NCBI GenBank assembly: GCA_964532515.1
Contig: CAZHKH010000090.1
Span: forward strand, 1 to 6,233
Direction: 5' to 3'
DNA length: 6,233 bases
From: TMED161 sp964532515
Lineage (GTDB): Bacteria; Fidelibacterota; Marinisomatia; SCGC-AAA003-L08; D37C17
The notes beneath the pieces were generated by a model that searched no databases, was not told where the DNA came from, and was given only the letters and a program-made list of their open reading frames with translations. How positions within the stretch are numbered: position 1 is the first letter of the stretch; every line of letters begins with the position of its first letter. Positions 1 through 5,502 of this stretch are shown here, one piece after another. The position numbers and the translations under genes were made by a program.

Positions 1-480
1 AAATGCATCATAGTAAAGAATAAAAATATATAAAATGGCAATGTATAATGTGAATCTATGAAGATTTTGAATCACTAAAAGCCCTGTTTCTCCCTTGTAA
101 TTTTTTTGAGAAATTCCCTCAACAGCACACGCGGGTGGCGTAAGGAAAAAGGATCGATAATAAAATTTTCTATAGTAATAGCATGTCATTCTAAATGATA
201 GAGGAAACGCTAGAATAAATATAGCTGGGGAAGCGGGTATCCACCATGGAATCGATTCGGGCCACGCACCAAACCACGCGTGGTGAGCTCCCTCTCCCAT
301 TGGACTCATAAATAATAGTGGGGAATAAAATGGCGATAGATAGCTTTCATGTTGAAAATCAACTCCAGACAACGCGCGCCATGTTGTATATACCACAAAA
401 CATAAAAAACCAAATGCAGTTAAACTTGGCTCAATCCACCATCTGTCGCTTCGCTGGGTATTAAAAAGTTTAGTTGACAT
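1..480 (-). CDS. Succinate dehydrogenase-type membrane anchor subunit, 3' end beyond window
   Basis: The frame starts at ATG 480 and is open for 160 codons to base 1 with no stop, so the C-terminus lies outside the window. The protein begins with an RSDRWW-x-x-P segment (residues 10-18), then a hydrophobic helix (about 20-40), a YLSPFYSP motif (47-54), a His/Trp/Pro-rich loop (66-80), a second helix (about 81-98), a TCYYYRKFYYRSF motif (99-111), PPAC (115-118), QNLHR (138-142) and a third helix running off the edge. From memory this pattern matches the multi-helix anchor encoded beside sdhA/sdhB in actinobacteria (the mycobacterial Sdh1 anchor, Rv0249c type) and other phyla. The family is roughly 250 aa or more, so a third or more is missing. 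Its expected role is to hold the SdhAB enzyme on the inner membrane and pass electrons to quinone. It starts 8 bases after the SpoVG-like stop, which suggests co-transcription; the ribosome binding site is weak (GGA about 5 bases upstream). sdhA and sdhB are predicted just past the left edge. Family recognition is fairly sure; the exact subunit name is not. Confidence 0.8.
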   Translation of the reverse strand, partial: MSTKLFNTQRSDRWWIEPSLTAFGFLCFVVYTTWRALSGVDFQHESYLSPFYSPLLFMSPMGEGAHHAWFGAWPESIPWWIPASPAIFILAFPLSFRMTCYYYRKFYYRSFFLTPPACAVEGISQKNYKGETGLLVIQNLHRFTLYIAILYIFILYYDAF

Positions 481-488
481 TAATCCAA

Positions 489-860
489 TTAAAAGGGAAT
501 ATCATCATCTGTAAATGTTGGGGTGTCAGTGCTTTCAACATTTGAAGATGCTGCTGGTGCCTCTGGTGTTGAGCTATTGTTAGATGGTGCGGAATCGGTA
601 AAAGGTTCATTGCTCGGCATCACCTCTTGACCATAATGATCAATTGCCATCTGTGATAGCTCTTCTTTCAATTCTTTGTCTGCATAAACGGTATCATAAT
701 ATTCATCGTCGCTGCCTTTTTGGCTGGGGTTTCCAACAAACAGTCCATTGATTCCCTGGACTAGTTTAAAACCTTTAATTACAAAACCCTCTTCGGTTGT
801 AACATCAAAGAATGCTTTGATTTTACCCCACTCTCCTTTATTCATACGTTCAATTTTCAA
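489..860 (-). CDS. spoVG: SpoVG-family nucleic-acid-binding protein with an SSB-like C-terminal tip
   Basis: A 123-aa protein. Residues 1-78 match the SpoVG fold: MKIERMN, then GKIKAFFDV (12-20), FVIKGFKLVQG (26-36), NGLFVGNPSQK (38-48) and a final helix ending DHYGQE, as in the NGLF-x-x-MPS-x-K signature of SpoVG. SpoVG proteins bind DNA and RNA and act as regulators in several bacteria. Residues about 79-115 form a disordered Ser/Pro/Ala/Asn/Thr-rich linker, and the protein ends FTDDDIPF. DDDIPF is the exact C-terminal hexapeptide of Escherichia coli SSB, the peptide that recruits repair and replication proteins. Ordinary SpoVG is about 85-100 aa and, as I know it, lacks this tail. The start is TTG at 860: it restores the usual MKI beginning and has an AGAGAG site 7 bases upstream. 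An internal ATG at residue 6 would cut into the first strand and has no such site. The gene sits 8 bases upstream of the Sdh anchor gene and diverges from ppdK. The SpoVG call is confident; function of the tail is inferred. Confidence 0.88.
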   Translation of the reverse strand: MKIERMNKGEWGKIKAFFDVTTEEGFVIKGFKLVQGINGLFVGNPSQKGSDDEYYDTVYADKELKEELSQMAIDHYGQEVMPSNEPFTDSAPSNNSSTPEAPAASSNVESTDTPTFTDDDIPF

Positions 861-867
861 TGTAATT

Positions 868-873
868 CTCTCT
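868..873 (-). promoter_or_regulatory. Ribosome binding site supporting the TTG start
   Basis: On the minus strand the sequence reads AGAGAG, followed by 7 bases and then TTG at 860. This is a purine-rich Shine-Dalgarno-like site at normal spacing. It decides the start of the SpoVG-like gene, because the only nearby in-frame ATG (845-843) has no comparable site. Confidence 0.55.
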
Positions 874-887
874 ATTTGTGTAATGGT

Positions 888-916
888 AATTTACTAGGTT
901 AATATTGAAATTTCAA
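888..916 (-). promoter_or_regulatory. Candidate sigma-70-like promoter for the SpoVG-like gene and Sdh anchor
   Basis: Read on the minus strand: TTGAAA (916-911), a 17-base spacer, then TAAATT (893-888). The match is good at -35 and moderate at -10 (4 of 6). It would start transcription about 20-25 bases before the TTG start codon. The -35 element lies inside the palindrome at 904-917. In such AT-rich DNA chance matches are common, so this remains a candidate. Confidence 0.35.
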
Positions 917-921
917 TTGAA
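904..921. repeat. Overlapping palindromes in the divergent intergenic region
   Basis: Two perfect inverted repeats overlap. ATTGAAATTTCAAT occupies 904-917 (14 bp) and TTCAATTGAA occupies 912-921 (10 bp). They lie between the divergently transcribed SpoVG-like and ppdK genes and cover the proposed -35 element of the former, a position where a repressor or activator dimer could act. The region is very AT-rich, so they may be fortuitous. Confidence 0.4.
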
Positions 922-956
922 TATCTACTCTATATTTATTTTATTTTATGAAAATT

Positions 957-962
957 TATAAT
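957..962 (+). promoter_or_regulatory. Candidate -10 element upstream of ppdK
   Basis: A perfect TATAAT hexamer lies 32 bases before the ppdK ATG, but no convincing -35 box is found 16-18 bases upstream. If used, it would give a leader of about 25 bases. No Shine-Dalgarno-like sequence is visible before the ppdK start. Confidence 0.3.
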
Positions 963-994
963 AGATTCTTAAGCAAACTGCGCGGATTTAATTT

Positions 995-3676
995 ATGAAA
1001 AATATCTACTTTTTTGGCGATGGCCATGCTGAGGGCCATAGCAAGCAAGGCGACCTACTAGGGGGTAAGGGCGCAAATCTCGCAGAAATGACGAATCTGG
1101 GAATACCTGTTCCCCCAGGTTTTACGATTACTACAGAAGTATGCACCTACTTTATGGACAATCAAATACTGCCATCTGATTTAGATAATGAGATTAATTT
1201 ATCGATGAATCAAATGGAAGCTATTATGAATAAAAAGTTTGGAGATGTACAAAATCCATTGTTGGTGTCGGTACGATCTGGCGCAAAAGAATCGATGCCC
1301 GGAATGATGGAAACGGTTCTTAATGTCGGTCTAACCAATAACACGGTTGAAGGTTTAGCTCAATCATCATCAAACCCACGCTTTGCATATGATTCCTATA
1401 GAAGACTAATAATGATGTACGCAGATGTGGTGATGGAAAAATCAGAGGGTGTTGAAGTTGAAAATAATATGGGAATCCGGCATCAGCTGGAAACCTTTAT
1501 GGATGACTATAAAAAAAATAAGGGGTGCGCTGAGGATACAGACCTGGATGCCGAAGATTTAAAAACTCTCTGCAATGAATTTAAAAATATTATTCAAAAA
1601 ACATTAGGGGCAGAGTTTCCTGATGACCCTAATATACAATTAAACAACGCCATTAAAGCGGTCTTCAAATCGTGGAATGGGGGGCGCGCTAAGAACTACA
1701 GAAAAATTGAGGGGATTTCAGATAGAGCGGGTACCGCGGTCAATATACAGAGCATGGTCTTTGGAAATATGGGTGGTGGGTCCGCAACAGGCGTTGCATT
1801 TTCGCGAAATCCATCTACCGGTGATTATGTGTTTTATGGTGAGTGGCTTGAAAATGCGCAGGGTGAGGATGTTGTTGCGGGAATACGCACTCCAAATCCA
1901 CTTAACAATGAGAGTCGATCTCACCAATCTGTAAAGTTGCAGAGTCTAGAAGATCAGTATCCATCACTATATAAAGAACTATTTACTATTAAAAATAATT
2001 TGGAGCAACATTATCGAGACATGCAGGATATTGAGTTTACTATTGAAAATGAGCGACTGTGGATGCTGCAAACACGAAATGGAAAAAGAAACGGTGTCTC
2101 CGCAATTAAAATTGCCTTTGATCTTTATAATGACAATGTTATTAACGAAACCGAGGCGCTACATCGTATATCTGCTCAGCATTTAAATGAGATTATGCTT
2201 CCTAGTATTGATGTTGAAAAGGAAAAAAATGAGCCTGTGTTGACTCGAGGTCTTCCTGCGGGCCCGGGTGGAGCTTCTGGCCAAATTGTATTTACCGCTG
2301 ATGACGCGCAAGCATGGCACTCAGATGGAAGGGACGTTATTCTCGTTCGTCAAGAAACATCCCCAGAGGATGTCCATGGAATGTACGCGGCAAAGGGAAT
2401 ACTAACATCCAGAGGTGGAATGACATCACATGCCGCGCTGGTTGCTCGTGGCTGGGGAAAGTGCTGCATTGTCGGATGTGCTGATCTTTTGATTGATTAC
2501 TCAAGTAAAACAATGTCTATTAATGGTGTAACATATAATGAGGGGGACTGGTTGTCACTTAATGGGTCAGAGGGTAATGTATATGGAAATAAGTTGCCAC
2601 TAATTAGCGGAAATATGAAGGAAAATCCTCTGTTTGAAAAAATAATGAGCCTAGCAGATCAATATCGAAGGTTGGGGGTCAGGGCCAACGCCGATACAAA
2701 AAGTGATGCAGAAAATGCCCGGCAGCTCGGAGCCAAAGGCATTGGGCTTTGTCGAACCGAACATATGTTTTTTAGTCCGGATCGTATCCTAAGCATGCGA
2801 AAAATGATACTCGCATCTAATCTTGAGCAGCGGCAGAGTGCGCTCAATGAGCTTCTTCCACATCAACAAAAAGATTTTTATGGGATTTTAAAAGCAATGG
2901 CGCCACACCCGGTAACCATTAGACTGTTAGACCCGCCTCTTCATGAATTTTTACCACAAACCGATGAGCAAATCAAAGAGCTTGCTGGTGAGCTTAGCGT
3001 TAGCACTGAAAAAATAAATCAGATTATTGAAGATTTACATGAAACTAATCCAATGCTAGGACATCGTGGCTGCAGACTGGGAATTACTTATCCAGAAATT
3101 ACTAAAATGCAGGCTAGGGCTATTTTTAGTGCTTCTGCACAACTCATTAGTGAGGGCATCAAGCCACTACCTGAAATTATGATTCCGCTGATTGGTACAG
3201 CAGAGGAGTTTATACACCAGCGTAATGTGATTGTGGATGTATATAATGAAATGGATGTTCAAATTGAACACAAAATTGGTACTATGATTGAAATTCCAAG
3301 AGCATGCCTGGTTGCTGAGCAAATCGCTGAGCATGCAGATTTCTTTTCATTTGGAACCAATGACCTGACGCAAACCACATTTGGATATTCCCGTGATGAT
3401 GTGGGTGGATTTATATATGATTATCTCAATCAATCTGTGCTTCCGTGTGACCCATTTGAAAGTATTGATGTAGTTGGAGTGGGCAAGCTTGTTCAAATGG
3501 CTGTAGGGTCTGGCCGCAATAAAAATCCAAAGTTAAAAATTGGTATTTGTGGTGAGCATGGTGGTGATCCTAAATCAATTGAATTTTTTAATGATGCGGG
3601 GCTTGATTATGTAAGTTGCTCTCCATTTAGAGTTCCGATTGCCAGACTGTCTGCTGCGCATGTAATTAAGAAATAA
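995..3676 (+). CDS. ppdK: Pyruvate, phosphate dikinase
   Basis: An 893-aa cytoplasmic enzyme, full length for the family (about 870-900 aa), that reversibly interconverts pyruvate + ATP + phosphate and PEP + AMP + pyrophosphate. It can serve gluconeogenesis or pyrophosphate-linked glycolysis. The ATP-grasp N-terminal domain opens with LLGGKGANLAEM and PVPPGFTIT, followed by SVRSGAKESMPGMMET (92-107, R94) and MLQTRNGKR (357-365, Q359 and R361). The swivelling phosphohistidine domain carries GGMTSHAALVAR with catalytic His479 and Thr477, the position that is phospho-regulated in some PPDKs. The C-terminal PEP/pyruvate barrel has GLCRTEHMFF (584-593, R587), IRLLDPPLHEF (642-652, R643), PMLGHRG (686-692), metal ligands E766 and D790 (FGTNDLTQ, 786-793) and general acid/base Cys852 in CGEHGGDP. 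All known catalytic positions are kept, so it should be active. ATG 995 gives the expected N-terminus. It stands alone: the upstream gene is divergent and the downstream gene has its own promoter. No PPDK regulatory protein gene is in view. Confidence 0.98.
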   Translation: MKNIYFFGDGHAEGHSKQGDLLGGKGANLAEMTNLGIPVPPGFTITTEVCTYFMDNQILPSDLDNEINLSMNQMEAIMNKKFGDVQNPLLVSVRSGAKESMPGMMETVLNVGLTNNTVEGLAQSSSNPRFAYDSYRRLIMMYADVVMEKSEGVEVENNMGIRHQLETFMDDYKKNKGCAEDTDLDAEDLKTLCNEFKNIIQKTLGAEFPDDPNIQLNNAIKAVFKSWNGGRAKNYRKIEGISDRAGTAVNIQSMVFGNMGGGSATGVAFSRNPSTGDYVFYGEWLENAQGEDVVAGIRTPNPLNNESRSHQSVKLQSLEDQYPSLYKELFTIKNNLEQHYRDMQDIEFTIENERLWMLQTRNGKRNGVSAIKIAFDLYNDNVINETEALHRISAQHLNEIMLPSIDVEKEKNEPVLTRGLPAGPGGASGQIVFTADDAQAWHSDGRDVILVRQETSPEDVHGMYAAKGILTSRGGMTSHAALVARGWGKCCIVGCADLLIDYSSKTMSINGVTYNEGDWLSLNGSEGNVYGNKLPLISGNMKENPLFEKIMSLADQYRRLGVRANADTKSDAENARQLGAKGIGLCRTEHMFFSPDRILSMRKMILASNLEQRQSALNELLPHQQKDFYGILKAMAPHPVTIRLLDPPLHEFLPQTDEQIKELAGELSVSTEKINQIIEDLHETNPMLGHRGCRLGITYPEITKMQARAIFSASAQLISEGIKPLPEIMIPLIGTAEEFIHQRNVIVDVYNEMDVQIEHKIGTMIEIPRACLVAEQIAEHADFFSFGTNDLTQTTFGYSRDDVGGFIYDYLNQSVLPCDPFESIDVVGVGKLVQMAVGSGRNKNPKLKIGICGEHGGDPKSIEFFNDAGLDYVSCSPFRVPIARLSAAHVIKK

Positions 3677-3741
3677 TTATTAATTTGATGAATAAAAAAC
3701 AAATAGATAAAATATTAAATGTAACATCATGTGCTATGATT

Positions 3742-3770
3742 TTGAGAATCTAGACTAAATTTCGTATATT
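3742..3770 (+). promoter_or_regulatory. Sigma-70-like promoter for the dockerin-repeat secreted protein
   Basis: TTGAGA (3742-3747) and TATATT (3765-3770) each match the sigma-70 consensus at 5 of 6 positions and are separated by exactly 17 bases. The same bases also fit a Bacteroidetes-type pattern, TTTG at 3741-3744 and TATATTTA at 3765-3772, with a 20-base spacer. Either reading gives a leader of about 30 bases. Upstream, a short inverted repeat ATCAT-N5-ATGAT (3726-3740) abuts the -35 box and could be an operator, but it is short. Confidence 0.55.
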
Positions 3771-3794
3771 TAATAAGGAAAGAGATAAAAAATT

Positions 3795-3800
3795 GAGGAG
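3795..3800 (+). promoter_or_regulatory. Strong ribosome binding site
   Basis: GAGGAG ends 6 bases before ATG 3807. It is the clearest Shine-Dalgarno sequence in the window: the ppdK and Sdh anchor genes have little or none. This suggests efficient translation of the secreted protein and fixes its start codon. Confidence 0.7.
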
Positions 3801-3806
3801 AGAGAG

Positions 3807-5414
3807 ATGTTTAAAAAATTAAGTACTATGGTTCTAGCGTTGTGCGTTGGTGTCGCTGTATCTGAAGAAATAACAAAAGAGCAGCAAGAAATCATACAGG
3901 ATCAAATGCTAGAAGAGTTTGCAAAAATCATTTTTTCTAATGCGATGGAAGCAAAAAGAGCCTTCCAGGAATCTCAAGTGAGAGAGTTGCCAATTGAAAA
4001 TTTTGCCACCACAGCCCCCAGGGCTGACTTTGTTGCCAATGCAGATATATCAGAGGAGCTAGCCGCTGGAGTAGAAAGTGCTACAATCTTTGTGTCAACG
4101 GATGGCCAATCAACGTGGCAATCTTCTTCTGCAACACTTCTGGGAACAGAGGGATATGAAACCACGTGGGAGGGTGCTATCAGCACAAATGATGGAAACT
4201 CTGCACATTCATACTTGTCTGGTGTGGTTAATTCAGAAGTACTTGGAGAGAGTTTTGGTAGTATCCTGGTTTCAGGGTCTCCTCACAATGAAAATGGAAA
4301 CTGGCCCCCAGGATCTAATCTGTATGCAACGCTTGCAAATGATGAGTCTGGAGATGCTTCGTCTGATTTTGATATTACATCCATTCGTGGAACCTATAAG
4401 GGAAGCAACGAGGTTGATGCAGATGGAAATCCATATACAGATGTGGAGCGATTTTATTTAAGCCTATCTCTAAATGGTAACTGCTGTGAAGAGGGCGGCC
4501 TGTTTGGTCCTTGGTATCTATATGGTGTTGGAATTGTAAATCCTGACTCTGAAGAGGCTGTTGCCTATGCTATTGGATATGGTGATGGTGGATTTGGTCA
4601 ACTATCTCCTGGACTATTAAAAATTACTGGTGACCTTGAATCTGGTGAAATTGATGGATTTGATTATATAACTACTAATATATCATATAGCACAAGTGGA
4701 AATGATATGCAGGCAACCGCACTAATGAGCTATGTTACTGGTGATTCACAGTGGGGTCCGTGGCCAAATTCCTATAATGGTTTTATTGTACTAGGCGTGA
4801 CAGTAGAGGCTGCACTTGATGGACTAGATGTGGCGGCTGATATTCAAGATCAAACTGATCCAGGGTTGTTTGTTTGTACGACAGTAAGCCAAGAGGGTAA
4901 CACTCCTCTAGTTTTATCAAATCCTAATTTTGATGATACAAACACTCTGTCTGTTGGATATTCTGATGCAGATGGAAATTTACCATGGTTTAAGGCAGCT
5001 CAAATATGTAACACCCCTGAAAATGGTGGAAATTGTTTTGCCCAAATTAATATGATACCCGATGGACATGACTATGAGGGTGGTGCTACCTTTACTGCTA
5101 CCATTACAGATGATTTAATAGCTCAATATGATCTGTCTGGAGACTATGAAGCCCATTTTTGGTTTGCAGATGATGATATTGAAGAATATCCATCTGCGCA
5201 GATTGAAATGGATATTAACGTTGGAGCTAGCGCCTGTGGATTGGTAGGAGACTCTAATGGTGATGGAGCATTAAATGTTCTGGATGTGGTTCTACTAGTG
5301 AATCTTGTGCTATCGGGCTCTGCAGGTGATGAGTGCTCAGATATGAATGGTGATGGTGGATTAAATGTTCTGGATGTAGTGTTGCTGGTGAATCTTGTTC
5401 TAGGTGGAGGATAA
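3807..5414 (+). CDS. Exported protein of unknown function with two C-terminal dockerin-like repeats
   Basis: A 535-aa protein. Residues 1-19 form a typical Sec signal peptide: FKK, a hydrophobic core, then A17-V18-S19 with predicted cleavage before EE. Cys13 does not sit in a proper lipobox, so it is probably not a lipoprotein. Residues 20-60 are charged and look helical. The body (about 90-475) is acidic, Gly/Asp/Ser-rich and beta-like. It includes an ATIFVSTDGQSTW segment (92-104), a tryptophan/glycine-rich middle (about 185-345) with a CC pair at 226-227, and a likely Ig-like sandwich around 370-472 with YSDADGNLPW (385-394). I do not recognise the body. The end has two EF-hand-like loops, D-x-N-x-D-G-x-x-N-x-x-D at 482-493 and 512-523, each followed by VVLLVNLVL, as in dockerin type I calcium-binding repeats. 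The protein stops three glycines later, with no type IX sorting domain that I can see. Promoter and ribosome binding site are its own. Likely secreted or cell-surface, binding calcium; partner or substrate unknown. Confidence 0.9.
   Translation: MFKKLSTMVLALCVGVAVSEEITKEQQEIIQDQMLEEFAKIIFSNAMEAKRAFQESQVRELPIENFATTAPRADFVANADISEELAAGVESATIFVSTDGQSTWQSSSATLLGTEGYETTWEGAISTNDGNSAHSYLSGVVNSEVLGESFGSILVSGSPHNENGNWPPGSNLYATLANDESGDASSDFDITSIRGTYKGSNEVDADGNPYTDVERFYLSLSLNGNCCEEGGLFGPWYLYGVGIVNPDSEEAVAYAIGYGDGGFGQLSPGLLKITGDLESGEIDGFDYITTNISYSTSGNDMQATALMSYVTGDSQWGPWPNSYNGFIVLGVTVEAALDGLDVAADIQDQTDPGLFVCTTVSQEGNTPLVLSNPNFDDTNTLSVGYSDADGNLPWFKAAQICNTPENGGNCFAQINMIPDGHDYEGGATFTATITDDLIAQYDLSGDYEAHFWFADDDIEEYPSAQIEMDINVGASACGLVGDSNGDGALNVLDVVLLVNLVLSGSAGDECSDMNGDGGLNVLDVVLLVNLVLGGG
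5250..5402 (+). repeat. Two dockerin-like repeat units, 90-base period
   Basis: Unit 1 (5250-5312) and unit 2 (5340-5402) each encode 21 residues and are 19/21 identical as protein. By my count they match at about 51 of 63 bases. Seven of nine changed codons are synonymous, so the pair looks old and kept by selection on the protein rather than freshly duplicated. Each unit carries the 12-residue calcium loop (D482/N484/D486/N490/D493 and D512/N514/D516/N520/D523) plus a hydrophobic helix. Cys477 and Cys510 precede the two loops. Confidence 0.85.
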
Positions 5415-5446
5415 ATCGCTACCTAGAAATTTTAATCATAGATATA

Positions 5447-5476
5447 AAAAAAGCCCCTTTAATAAGGGGCTTTTTT
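5447..5476. terminator. Bidirectional intrinsic terminator between convergent genes
   Basis: A perfect hairpin: left arm 5447-5459 (A6-GCCCC-TT), loop TAAT (5460-5463), right arm 5464-5476 (AA-GGGGC-T6), a 13-bp stem. The T run follows the GC core on the plus strand and the A run gives an equivalent U tract on the minus strand. It lies 32 bases after the stop of the secreted-protein gene and 26 bases after the FliG-like stop on the other strand, so it should end both transcripts. Confidence 0.92.
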
Positions 5477-5502
5477 ATTATCTCACCAAAACGAAAAAAT
5501 AA

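Noticed and set aside
1677..2847. Short open frames inside ppdK on both strands (1677-1934 plus, 1718-1927 minus, 2659-2847 minus).
   Set aside because: They lie wholly within the well-conserved ppdK reading frame, show no family resemblance and have no start signals of note.
3671..3740. Possible terminator after ppdK (AATAATTATT palindrome) or extended -10 TGCTATGAT at 3732-3740.
   Set aside because: The palindrome has no GC stem or T tract. The TATGAT has no -35 partner and runs up to the -35 of the better promoter at 3742-3770.
3807..3863. Lipoprotein signal on the secreted protein (Cys13).
   Set aside because: The residue before Cys13 is Leu, which is not accepted in a lipobox, and the hydrophobic core continues past it to an A-V-S cleavage site.
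3974..4461. Open frames of 70 aa (minus) and 127 aa (plus, frame-shifted) inside the secreted-protein gene.
   Set aside because: The host frame has a signal peptide, a strong ribosome binding site and a dockerin-like end. The alternates have cysteine/methionine-rich, out-of-frame composition and no recognisable motifs.
5250..5402. Tandem DNA repeat of recent origin or a phase-variable repeat.
   Set aside because: The two units differ at many synonymous positions and there are only two of them, so this is a protein-level repeat and not a mutable DNA tract.
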